Part shown: positions 11,501 through 22,795 of the stretch, one piece after another
Numbering within the stretch: position 1 is the stretch's first letter
Layout of the letters: each line of letters begins with the position of its first letter
Source of the DNA: Proales similis
Lineage: Eukaryota; Rotifera; Eurotatoria; Ploima; Proalidae
Assembly (NCBI GenBank): GCA_019059635.1
Contig: JAGVRJ010000007.1
Span: forward strand, 2,046,001-2,110,000
DNA: 64,000 bases
Reading direction: 5' to 3'
The notes under the pieces: model-generated
Told to the model about the DNA's origin: nothing
What the model saw: only the letters and a program-made list of their open reading frames with translations
Database searches by the model: none
Translations under genes and position numbers: made by a program

Positions 11501-13379
11501 GGTTACTTCATCGTTGCCTAGTCTGATTGCTCAGTCGCGTTCATTTGCGTCGCATTTTGCACTCGATCTTTCCGTTTGCCTCCTGCTGCCTTCTGTTCGT
11601 CAACGAACTAACGCTTCTTTTGCCGATTGTTTGAGCAGCAGCGAGTCGACGCCTCTTTGCAATTTTCGTTCACCTGACGATGAACGGCAAATCCTCAGTG
11701 CTCAGCTCGTGGCCTCAACTTGTTTCGTAGTTCTGCTCTGCTTTATTACTTGACGGAGAAGGAGCCGACAACAAGTTGATTGGCGTTCAACATTGCCCCA
11801 CATTGCTGTCTCAACACTCTGTTCAACTCCATTTCATTCTCAACACTTTATTTTGCTTTTCCTTCGTCTTTCTCTCAGGCGGCGATTAGCCATCGTGTTT
11901 ACCATGAGCCTCTGCACGGCGCCTTTGTGAGCCAGAGAGCGAGAAATGAGAAAAACATTTTGTTTAATCTTGTAATAAACGGCCTGAGCGCCAAACAGCC
12001 TCACGCCGGCAATACGACCGCACGTAATGCGATTTGGATTAGACCGAACCAGAGAGGGATCGATCGAGCAACCAGTCTGATCGCTGCCGCTGCCACTGGT
12101 GCTGCTGATAAATAAATAAAAAGCAAATGAAACAAGTTGGCGTCGAGCAGCTAATTCTGCATCTATCAATTTCTGCGCCGATTTTCGCTATTTGCAATGC
12201 TGCCAATGAGGGCTGCGCCGCTTGAGCCAGCAGAGCGGCCTTTTGGCCTTCTCTCAAAGCAATCCTGCATTTGTCTGTTGTGTGTGTGTGTGTGTGTGTG
12301 TGTGAATAGGGCGCTCGTCTCGGTCGATATTAATATTTAATCGAGCTATTTCTCATGCAGCTCAGCTCATGATCGATTCTGATTGATCTCAGACCCATTA
12401 GCCATCAACTCGGCGCTTGAATTTCTAGAAAGAACAATTGGCCCGACAATGAATACGACAAAAAAAGCCGAGGAGGACGAGGAGGAAGAAGAAGAAGTAA
12501 CGTCAGGTGGAAACGACAGCCGAAAAGGACGCGCGAATTACTGACGACGCTACTCGTCGCTCTACGATTCCATTGTTCCTTTTCCATTTCCCTCTTACGG
12601 CGGCTCCAACCTTTCAGATGCATTAAGCGCATGCCTGTCTGCTTCTATGCCTTGCTGCCTGCTTATTTGCCGCCTGCTTCTCTGCCTACCTACCTAGTGC
12701 GAGTATGATGCCTCCGCTGTCAGTCTCCAGCAATTTGATCATTCAACAAACGAGTGAGCGATCGAGTTGGTCCAAGAGCAAATCGTCTTTTCAAAAATTA
12801 ATTATGTTCTCGTGCAGTTATTTTAAGGCCTTAATCAAAATTGAGACCGTTTGACTCGGTGCGTTCATCTTAATTGGCGCAGCGGTTGCTGCGCTCAACA
12901 TTTTCATTTTCATTTCGAGTAGGGACAGATCGCATCATCATCATCGTCGTCGTCATTCGCTGGGCTGTCGTGAGAATATGATTTTCCACTCGTCTCATCT
13001 AATCACTCTCCTGATGCTCATTGCCGCTGCTACGTGCCGCTCTAACGTAAAACTCTACGTGCGTGTCTGCGGATAGGAAAATAGGAAAAATAAAACAACA
13101 GCAGAACGGAGGCGGTTTCATGCGAGTTGTGTGCTGTGCGAAGCGAAAGCCAACAACTTTTGGAAGTGAACCACGAGCGGCCCTGATCGCTCAGCAAACG
13201 AGCCGAGCATCGATCGTTTTTACTTTACTCTGCCTTGGTTAATTTAGACGAGGAAGAACCAGGTTCTGAAACAAATAAGAGAGCGAATCGGCGGAGGCGC
13301 AGAAGAGCGAGCAAATAGCAGAGCAAAACAGTCTCTTTTAATAAGGAAGAAATGCGAGCACCTGGATGAGCAGATCGAA
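8509..13379. other. 4.9 kb gene-free spacer upstream of the amine GPCR
   Basis: No open frame here has an ATG, domain or splice support. AATAAA at 8794 ends PARP16. The rest carries GA, CT and GT microsatellites and poly-T runs. It is the likely location of 5' UTR exons and enhancers of the GPCR at 13380, but I cannot point to a specific element. Confidence 0.5.
12279..12304. repeat. (GT)n microsatellite
   Basis: Thirteen uninterrupted TG dinucleotides in the spacer upstream of the amine GPCR. Confidence 0.9.
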
Positions 13380-15815
13380 ATGAACTTCACTCAAGTGAAC
13401 AACTCAAGCCTGCATGCTGGCTCGTGGAGCAGCGGGCTGGATATAGAACGCATCCTGGTCGCAGTCGTGCTCATTTCAATCGAGTTGACCACATTGATCG
13501 GCAATCTGCTCGTGGTGGTGGCCGTCATGAGCACCAAGGCCCTTCACACAGTGACCAACTCGTTCATCACTTCGTTGGCCGTAGCCGACATGCTCGTCGC
13601 CATTCTGGTCATGCCCCTCTCAATCTACATGGTCCTGTTCGACGATTGGCGGTTCGGCCCGCTCGCCTGCGACCTCTGGATCTGGTAAGCTCTTGTGTCC
13701 TCTTGTCCCAACACCCGAACACCCTCCTCACTATCTCTCAGCCTCCCTCCTCTATTGCGCTATTTGATTTAATGCGGCCTTTCGACTAGCTGTGACGTCC
13801 TTCTCTGCACTGCGTCCATTCTCAATCTGTGCTGCATAAGTCTGGATCGATATTTGGCCATCACTCGACCTCTGTCCTACAGCAGACAGCGTAGCCCGCG
13901 TCTGGCCAAAATGATGATCGCGCTCGTCTGGATCGGCAGCGTGCTCATCTCGTGTCCGCCCGTGTTCGGCTGGAAAGATCAGAACAGAGCGGCCAACATC
14001 TGTCGGCTGAACTTGCTCTTGAGCTACCGAATCTACTCGTCCATGGGCTCTTTCTACCTGCCCGGCATGGTCATGATATTCGTCTATATTCGCATATTCA
14101 AGGTCATACACGATCGCGAGAAATACTTGCGCATCTACTCGACGCACGGCGCGGCCACATTCTCGCTGGGCTCGTCTGGCCAGAGGCAGGGGCCATGGCG
14201 TTCGATTGCTCGATTCCTTTCGCATCCGACCTGTTGCCCTTGTTGTCCTAGTCGCTCGACTGGTAAAAGTGCGGCCAATGAATGCATCAAGTCTAATAAC
14301 GTCAGCGTGCATTCGAGCGCACGCGAACAAACGCCAGTCATTCAACCGCAGTCAACGCCGGCCAACCAGAAACCAGTAATGGCAACCGAGCAGCAACAGC
14401 AGCAGCAGCAGCCACTCAGAGCGCCTTTAGTTCTGATGGAGGACGACAGCTCGTTTGCCAAGCCAAACGACCCTGACGAGCTTGAGATTGAGCTGATCGC
14501 CAGGGACACCGAGTTCGGCAAGGAAATGAGAAGCGAGACGGTGAAAAACGGCCGAGCCCTCAGCAGCCAGGGCGCGATGCAGACAAAGACAAAGCGAAGC
14601 GTCAAATCGAACAAAAGTCAAAAGTCAACCTCAAACTCTAGCTGTCGTCTGAGCGCCAAATCGGGCAAATCGTTTATTCCAGTCTCCATAAGCGCATACA
14701 TTCTCAACCGCAGCTTGGAACGAGGCAACAGTCAGTCGAGTGATTCGATCGGTGAGGCCAAGCGCAAGCGCCGTCGCCCATGCAGCTCCTCTGGCCCGTT
14801 CTCGTTCTGTCTGGCCGGCCTGGCAAATGACGAGCGCAAGAGCCGGCAAGATGGCCACGACGAGTTCGACGACCTCGACGATTACAGTCTCAATGGCCAC
14901 AAAAACCGCAGTGAGGTCGATGATGAGCATCAAAATGCCTCAAACAATCGATTCGCACGCTCCAGGTCGAGTCAAATGGCCGGCTTGAACGAGAACTTCA
15001 AGGTGAAGCGACAAGCGAAATCGTCGCTTCGCTCTCATTCTGGCCGACAAGACGAGCAAGGCCCAGTGGCCGCAGGACGACCGAACGAGTCTCAAGGCAT
15101 TTCAAAGAGAGAAAAGCGCAATTCATTCCTTCGAGTAAAAGAGGCCGCACTGGTGCCAAAGATGGCAAAGAGCTCATCTGACTTTGGCATAAGTCTGCTG
15201 CAGGCCACTCGGCTATCGGGCCGGCTCTCGACGCGAAACGCCCACTTCGAGCCGAATGAACAGGAGAACATGGCGAGAAGGCTGCGAGCCAAGAATCAGT
15301 CGATCACGTCGTTCACGTCGAGCTCAATCACCCTGAAAATACACAGAGGCAACGGCAACGCCTCGTCGGCAAACGGCAACAACGAGCAAATGCATCTGAT
15401 CAAAGAGAGCAAGGCGGCCAAAACGCTCGCCATTGTGGTCGGCGGCTTCATTCTCTGCTGGCTGCCCTTTTTCATCATGTACGTGCTCGAGGCCATCTAC
15501 GGACCCGTTTCCAAGGCCTTGTTCGACTGGATAAATTGGCTCGGTTACTTGAACTCGGCCATCAACCCGATCATCTACGCTTTCTACTCGAAGCAGTTTC
15601 GCACCGCGTTCTATCGCGTCACTCTTGGCCGTTTCAACAAGGACTCCAAGTTGACGCTCAATCAACACCCTAACCAGCAGCAGCATCAGCTCCAGCGAAG
15701 GGAATTTGCTTCAACCAATTTGTACAACTACCGCCCGAGTAATCACAACATTCAGCGCAATCAAACCAACCGTGTGCTCAGACCTGCTGCTGCCGCCACC
15801 GCAAATCATCGCTGA
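13380..15815 (+). CDS. Biogenic-amine class A GPCR with a very long third intracellular loop
   Basis: Predicted 776-residue plasma-membrane receptor for a monoamine. Exons are 13380-13684 and 13790-15815, joined in frame. Asp104 is the TM3 amine-binding Asp (CDVLLCTASIL) and lies exactly 17 residues before the Asp of the DRY motif (SLDRYLAI). The TM3/ECL2 cysteines are present (LACDLW and ANICRL). TM5 has SSMGSFYLPG, TM6 has FILCWLPFF and TM7 has NSAINPIIYAFYS. The third intracellular loop spans about residues 205-645, several times the usual length. It is rich in Ser, Lys and Arg and includes a run of nine Gln. TM7 and ICL2 resemble invertebrate dopamine (Dop1R2-like) and alpha-type octopamine receptors. 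I cannot separate these by eye, so the ligand is left open. Confidence 0.9.
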
Positions 15816-16122
15816 AATTTCGAATAATCACTGCACCTTTTGTTCAATTGTTGTTTTATTGTTCACAACCATTTTTGTTCGCTCGTTTGTTAATTTATTT
15901 GCTTTGAAGAAAGAGAAATGTCGTTTGGTCGACAATACCGCTCTTTGTCGCTTGTTTTCAATTCGAGTTTAACTCAGCCGATGTTGCCCCACCCAGCTAG
16001 GCGCTCTCGTCTTGGGTTGATACTTATTGCGACTAGGCCAGAGTATAAACCAGAGAGATAGTGAGCAGTTGGCGATAAGCGCATTCTAAACGAAACACGA
16101 GAAAAGGGTTTTCGAGAACAAA
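15816..16122 (+). other. Short spacer with the ribokinase promoter
   Basis: This 307-base stretch holds the GPCR 3' UTR, with no clear AATAAA, and the region just upstream of ribokinase. Confidence 0.5.
16044..16049 (+). promoter_or_regulatory. Candidate TATA box of ribokinase
   Basis: TATAAA sits 74 bases before the ribokinase ATG, leaving room for a start site about 30 bases downstream and a short 5' UTR. It is one of the few clean TATA boxes directly ahead of a gene in the window. Confidence 0.4.
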
Positions 16123-17506
16123 ATGCAAAGCAATCAACCTCGCTTTGACGTGGTCTCTGTCGGCGACTGCGTAATGGACTGTCTGTTGTAAGCGAGCTCG
16201 TGCCTCTTTCTCACTCTATGTGTCTTGATGGGCCATCGAATAACAGCTACGTCGATCGTCCGCCGAGAATGGCCGAGACAATGGTGGCCAACAACTTCGC
16301 TTGTCTGCCCGGTGGCAAAGGAGCCAACGCGTGTGAGGCGCCACTTTTCTTCATTTAGACCTTGAATTAACCTGGTTGACCTTGAATTTTTTGAACTCAG
16401 GCATAGCCAGTGCCCGGCTCGGATCCCAATGTGCCTTCATCTGCAAGGTTTGCCTCTGCGTTTAGCATTCGACCTTTTGCCGTCTCTGACTCGTGTTGCC
16501 ACAGCTCGGCGAGGACATGTTCGGAAGGAACTTTCTCGACATTCTCGCCAAGGATAACATCTGCACCGATCAAGTGAGCTTCACCAGCTCAGTTCCGACC
16601 TCTGTGGCGTCGATAATGGTCGACAACAACGGTAAACGCAGCCTTCGCATTCAGCATCGGCCACAATGAGCCAAACAAGGCACAAACAAAAGGGAACAAC
16701 TGGATTGCGGTGAACTTTGGCGCCACTCACGAGCTTAATCAGCAGGACATCGACCGCGCAGAGCAGAGTGTGATCGGCCAGGCCAAGGTATTGATCACTT
16801 CGATGGTGGTGCGGAAAGAAACTGCCCTGCATTCGCTTCGAGTAGCCAAGAAGCGTGGCCGTGAGTGGTCAAAATCCCATCGGCCGACTCGTTCGATTCT
16901 CATTTATTTCAAAAAAAAAGTGAAAACTGTGTTCAACTTTGCGCCAGCGATCGACACGGCCATCCAAGAGTTTGATGAATATGTGGACATGCTGATTGTG
17001 AACGAAGTCGAGGTAATTCTCCGAATACGAAACGGTTCAGACAGTGGCAAACGCAATCTAAATAGGCCGAAGCATTCATCGGGACGAGAGCGGACACAGT
17101 CGAGGAAGCAAGCGAGGCGTGTCGACTGGTGATGGCCCGCGACGGCTTTCATCTCGGCGTGGTGGTCACACTCGGCGAGAAGGGCCTTGTGTTTGGCAAT
17201 AGAAAGACAAACACAATTCGACATGTGCCTGCCAGAAGAGTGCAAGCGGTCGACTCGACGGTAATTGCTTTTAGAAGAGGCGCGCGCGACTAATTTATTG
17301 GCCTCATTGACGAGTTGTTTGCCGTTTAGGGCGCAGGTGACGCGTTTGTGGGCGCAACGGCGCACTTTCTGGCACATTTGGGCGAAGAGCAAATAGAAAA
17401 GGTGATTGAGCTCGCTGCTGAGTACGCTGCGCTCACGGTGGAGAGAAAAGGCACTCAGGACAGCTACCCGCGCCTGAACGAGCTCGAACAGAAATTTAAG
17501 CTCTGA
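16123..17506 (+). CDS. RBKS: Ribokinase, eight exons
   Basis: Predicted 318-residue PfkB-family sugar kinase that phosphorylates D-ribose to ribose 5-phosphate with ATP in the cytosol. Exons: 16123-16187, 16247-16332, 16401-16447, 16505-16631, 16693-16860, 16921-17012, 17066-17260, 17330-17506. All junctions are GT-AG, introns are 53-69 bases, and the summed length is an exact multiple of three. The first PfkB signature is LPGGKGANA. VFNFAPA and NEVEAE are ribokinase-type substrate and metal motifs. The second signature DSTGAGDAFVGA carries the catalytic Asp and the anion hole, split by the last intron. The length is normal for the family. An AATAAA lies at 17633. Confidence 0.94.
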
Positions 17507-18892
17507 ACTTCCGCTCGCAGCCGCCCTTGCTGCTCGTCATTTCTCTTCTTCTTCTATTTTGCATCACCGACTTGACACACACCAGCAATTGAACCTTTTG
17601 CAAACACAATGCCAAATGAAGTAAATCGAAGCAATAAAGGCAGCGCACTCTCACGCTCATTTATTTTTTATTTTTGTTCGTCTCTCATTGAACTCTCTCT
17701 TTGTTGTGCTATTGAACAACAACAACTTCATTAAATCTGGTCGATCACGTTTGCGTTCTAATTGAAAAAAAAACCGGAGAGCTGCTATTGTCAAGTCAAG
17801 TCAGGATTTATTTGGTTCGAGCGTTTAAATTCACAATGTGCTCTTTTTGCATCGATGCCAATCTCGGCGTGGTTGTGTTTCGCTTGGCCGTCATTTAAAT
17901 CGCATGTTTGCCAGTGAACAAGCCAGCCAAGCCTTGGCTAAATGTCAAGCCACGAGCACGAGAGGCAGCGTCAAAAATGCGTTTTCATTTCATGTTTTGG
18001 TTGGCGCTCTAAGCCGAGCTCTGCGTGCCAAGCGGAACTAGCGGAAGCGCTGCATTTCAAGGTGTCAAGCACACGCAAATCCGTTCGTTGGCTTCTTTCT
18101 GTCTGGCAAAGTTCACGCGCTGCATCAACTTAGAAGAAGACATTCGATCGCCCACAGGCCAATCGTATGTCCGTCGACGCCTTCTATTATAAACTGATAT
18201 TTGTTAGAAATGCTGCTGCTGCTGCTCTGTCTGAATGGCTCGCTCTTCAACTCGATTTCAATTAGCGTGAGGCAAATATCGCGATTGTATGCAAACGAGC
18301 CGAATGCCGATGCACGGCCAGACAAGAGAGCAAGCGAGGGCCAAAATAGGAAAAGAGCAGGAGAAGGAGGCCAGAGGCCTAGATTGCACTCAGCTCAGCA
18401 CTCAGTCGAGTACGTCAGCAAGTTCTAGCATGCCCTTTCAGAAGGCGCAGTTTAAAGCCGATCATGATGATGATGATGATGATGATCGTCTTGATCGGTG
18501 CATGTCGATGCTCTGGTGATGATAATTATTCCGATGTCGATGATTGAGTCGGATAGACGGCCACGGATCCTGGCAACAGCCCGCAAGCAGTCGAGCACTA
18601 TCAAGCAGCCCGGACTGCTGCTGCTGCTGCCGCCGGTCTGGCCTTCGTCGAGTAGCCGCGCAAATTTGCATCTTTAATCGGGCAGACCTTTTTATTTTGC
18701 TCGTTTTCTAATTTAATTCAAGAGGCGGCATTCCAACACTCCAGATTCTGGCCTCTTGAAGCTTCTGTTTGCTCAAGGGCCCTTTCCAAATGCTGCTTTT
18801 TAGATGCTCTATTTGCGGCTGTGTGTTTGTGTATTTGTGATTTGGCTTGAGCAATTGTCACTTGTAACGCCAAGCTGACTCGGCTATTGAGC

Positions 18893-18893
<1 letters not shown>

Positions 18894-18933
<40 letters not shown>
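18894..18933. repeat. (CA)n microsatellite
   Basis: About 40 bases of almost pure AC dinucleotide repeat. Confidence 0.9.
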
Positions 18934-18939
<6 letters not shown>

Positions 18940-20342
18940 AGAGATAAACTTGCGAGTTTTGGACTGGCTGGCTGTTTGGCTGCCTGCTTGATTGAGATGG
19001 TGCAAGATGATGAATTGTTAATTAAAGCAATGAATCACTCTATCAAGATTGAATGCACGCATGGTTCGATCCTGAATGGCTTGTTCGTTCTCGGCTCGGT
19101 CAATAGCGCTCTTAGATTAGAGAGCATCAATTTATAAAAACAACCGACCGACCGAGGCAATTTTTTTCATCATTCTCTGTTTCTTGTTTCAAAGCTCACC
19201 ATCATGATCATCATGTTTTGTTCGACCCGAATTATTTCGCTTAATGCTGCGTATATATATATTACGTAGGGCAGTTGCGAGCCGCGTCGATCTTGATCTT
19301 GCTGCATTTGAATCAGCAGAATCGAACGAACGATCAAGCAGCCGAGAACGAGGCCACCAATGCAAAGAGCATGTGAGCAAACACTCGAGTGCACATGCGA
19401 GTATAAATCAGATTGCAGCCAATTGGATACATGTCGTTTTAATTGATAGCCACATGAATTCTGACGGCTCAACTCGACTGCACAGAGGCGAAGAGCGGTA
19501 CTCGACTATGGGCGCCCATTTCAAATTAGACGCATTGATACGCGTAGCCATGAGCGCACTGCTTGCACTATTTGTGCACGTTCATGCCTGATTTGTTAAA
19601 AACCAAGATTCTTGATGGCAGCTCGGTCGGAGTGATCGTCAATCGACGTCGAGCGAATCAAAGCGAGCGAGTGCAAGAGAGAGAGAGAGACAAAAAAGGG
19701 CAGAAATAGAGACCCCGGGTGGGCAAAGATCTCATGGCTAATTGGCTGCCATTCGTGTTTGAGCTCAATTAACTCAGTGTGAGTCTGATTGATTAGCAAC
19801 ACGATCGAGCAAGCATGCAAGAGCGCTGACGTTTCCCGGTCACCGTTTCTCTATTCGTCTGCTAATTTGAAACGGACACGAGCGAAAACTAGAGCTATTT
19901 ACGATTTGCCGCTCGACTCGTCTCGTCAACAATTGCATCATTATTATTGTAGTTGGAAACGATCGGGCCATCTAATCGCAAACTGGCCCTTCTGCTTTCT
20001 GTTCTGGCTCTTGTCTGCTCTGGTTCTAGCTTGCTGTGGTAAGCATCAATCATTGACACGCTTCCGTGGGCGCCCCATTTCTAACCAGCATGCATGCGCC
20101 ACCTTCCTCTGCCAGATGATGATCATCATCATGTGAACCTTGTCTCATGCTTCTCATTTCTATGAAAATGCTTTCCGTTTTGAATTATTTCGCCATTAGC
20201 CACAAACGCAACGCATGCAACGGAAGTAGCATGCTGCACCATACACTCAGATGCCGTCGAGTTTCTCTCTCCTTGCCTCGCTCTTTCTCTCTCTCTGCCT
20301 CCCGAGCTCGCTATTGCTTCTCAAGATTTCGTTCCATATTCT

Positions 20343-20345
20343 CCT

Positions 20346-20376
<31 letters not shown>

Positions 20377-20411
20377 GTCTCTCTCTCTGTCTCTCTCTCT
20401 GTCTCTCTCTG
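20343..20411. repeat. (CT)n microsatellite with GT interruptions
   Basis: About 70 bases of CT repeat with regularly spaced CTGT interruptions, roughly 320 bases upstream of the innexin ATG. Confidence 0.85.
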
Positions 20412-20732
20412 TGCTCGTCTATCTCTAGGCCGAGTGACAGATTTCCGGCGCTGTCTTGCGTAAATCTCGACTCGGGCCTATTTCTTCTTGCGCTTGCTCG
20501 CATTTGCCAGCTCTCCCTAAGGATTTTGAGGTGTCTTTTTTAATACATTCAAACACAAGGCTGCTCGTCAACGCAACACTCCTGTTCCGTCTCTATTTGT
20601 TTCCGTTTCTATTCGACTATGATTTCTACTTTGTTCTGTTCTGCTTTAGAACGACCAGAATAGAGGCGTTCGTTTTGATTCTTGCCAAGAAATAGAACAT
20701 GCTGGCTTTGGCCTAGACCGAGCGCAAAAAGA

Positions 20733-22795
20733 ATGGAATTTGTACGATTAGGCGAGAAAGTCTCCACAACACAGATCCGCTCGTATCGCGACGACGACTT
20801 TTGGATAGATCGACTGCATCACCGCTTTGCCGTGTTTGTGCTGCTCACCTTTTCGGTGCTGATCACATCCAAGGCGTACATTGGCGATCCGATCGGTGAG
20901 CTCCTTATTTTCACTCTTGGTCTCTCTGGACAAGGCCTAATTCGGATGGTTCAAATCTGAAGACTGCTGGGCACCGTCCGAATTCAAGAGCTCGTACGAG
21001 CGATATGCCGAGACGCTGTGCTTTGTGAACGGCACCTACTACATATCGGTCGAGCAGCCAGACATTCCGATCGACAACAAGGAGCGCTATTCGAATCCGA
21101 TCAGATACTACCAGTGGACCCCGTTCATTCTTCTCCTTCTCGCGTGAGTATTCGACTTGGGATCGGCCTTAACTTAAAGACTTAAAGATCGCTCGCACTC
21201 CGACCTCTTCAAGGTTTCTAATGTACGCGCCTCGAGTGGTTTGGCTGTCGCTCAACACGCGCTACGGCATCAACCTGCGCAATCTGGTCGACGCGGCCAA
21301 GAAGTACGAGTCGGTGGACAAGTTCGCCCATCGGCAAAAGATAATCGTCTACTTGTGCAAGAATCTGCTCAGGGCGGTGGACTTTCGTCAGTTCGTGGCC
21401 TCTCGCTCGCCGCTCACCGAGTCGAAGGAAAAGTGCGCAGCCAAGCGAAAGAGACTGCACGGCATGATCAAGCTGATGGGCGAAGAGGACCGCGCCATCT
21501 CGTCCGACATGAACAGCGCGCACCTACTGCTGCATGGCAAGCACGTGGACGAGAGCGACCATTACGCCCAAGTGGACGAGCGGGGTCGTTCGAGGCGCAG
21601 CAGAGACCGCTCGGCGTCCACCGACCTGCGCCATCGCCGACCAAAGTCACGATCGACGTCAAAAGAAAGCAGGCCCGTACACTACTTGAAATTGGAAGGA
21701 CGAACAAAAGCGTCGAGCGGCCCGTGCGTCCGCGTCGAAGCGGTGAGTCGGAAGGAGCTCGAAAAGGAGCTTGAGCTGCCGACCAGACGGGCCAACGTGG
21801 CGTCAAATGAATCGAACGATCTGGTGGAGCAAACAAACCGACAGCTGGTGGCCGGAGCGAACATGCGCATCGTCTACGGCCAGAACTCGCTCTACGTGCT
21901 GAACGAGCGAACCGTTCGATTGCTGCTCGAAGAAGGCACTGAGCTCGTCAGCGACGATCTGGCCAGTAAGGAGTCGACCGCGCCCGACAAAGGCTGCACG
22001 GAGCGTTGCTATTTGCCAAACTTGTCCGGCAACTACCTCTTTCTGCTCTACTTGTTCAATCGGGTTCTGTACATATCGAGCGCGATCGGGCAGCTGGCGC
22101 TTCTGGGCCGCCTGATCGGCGCCGAGTTCACGTGGCTGGGCGTCGAGTTTCTCAAATCTTACATGAGCCAGATCGAGTGGCCCCGTCTCGACATATTCCC
22201 GCGCACAACGCTCTGCGAGATACTGGTGCGCGAGATAGGCACCGTGCATCCGTACGTGATACAGTGCGTTCTAAGAATCAACATATTCAACGAGGTCATA
22301 TTCATTCTGGTCTGGTTCATTCTGATCGGCCTGATTGCGTTCTCTTCTCTGCATTTGCTCGGCTTAGTCGGCCGCTTGCTGCTGCAGTGCGCCGGCTGTC
22401 GGCGTCGGACGCTGGCGCTCAAGTACTTGGACGTGGCCGACATTGCGCTGCCAGAGAGCGAGCTAGAGACTGCGATCGCGCAAATAGACGAGAGTCTGGT
22501 TCGAGTCGACCTGGACCAGAAAGCCACTTGTCAGCCGGTCTTGTCAATGCTCAATCTCAGCAACCGCTACGTTCTTGTCGAATTGAGGGGCTCGGCCGAG
22601 CGCTCGCTGTTCGACCGCTTTTGTCTTGAGAGCTTCTCCAACGACAGTCTGTTCGCCCTCGACATAATCGAGAATAACGCGTCACAGCTCATCTCGGCCG
22701 AGATCGTTCAGTTCATGTGGAGTCGATACAAACTGCTGCATTCGATTCTGACCGACGGCAGCCGGCATTACGCGCTCAGGCGAGTTGTGAACTGA
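20733..22795 (+). CDS. Innexin with an expanded Arg/Ser-rich cytoplasmic loop
   Basis: Predicted 641-residue gap-junction/hemichannel subunit with four membrane helices and cytosolic termini. Exons are 20733-20895, 20963-21143 and 21214-22795, joined in frame by GT-AG introns of 67 and 70 bases. TM1 follows FWIDRLHHRFAVFVLL. The first extracellular loop has its two cysteines (DCWAPSEF and ETLCFVNG). The innexin signature YYQWTPFILLLL starts TM2. TM3 lies near residue 387. The second loop has its cysteine pair (FPRTTLCEI and VIQCVLRINIFNEVIF), leading into TM4. The cytoplasmic loop between TM2 and TM3 is about 250 residues, far above the usual length of about 100. It contains an Arg/Ser-rich stretch (RSRRSRDRSAS) that could be phosphorylated. 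AATAAA lies at 23159. Confidence 0.92.

Larger units (their letters stand above)
17507..20732. other. 3.2 kb spacer rich in microsatellites
   Basis: After the ribokinase poly(A) signal at 17633 there is no supportable gene. It contains CTG and GAT triplet runs, a long CA run and a long CT run close to the innexin start. Several open frames exist but have repeat-driven composition and no recognisable domain. Confidence 0.5.

Noticed and set aside
11442-11753. 103-codon frame upstream of the amine GPCR
   Set aside because: It has a plausible ATG but no domain, and its composition matches the surrounding non-coding DNA.
19060-19085. B-box-like GGTTCGATCC
   Set aside because: The flanking bases do not form a T-stem and there is no A box upstream.
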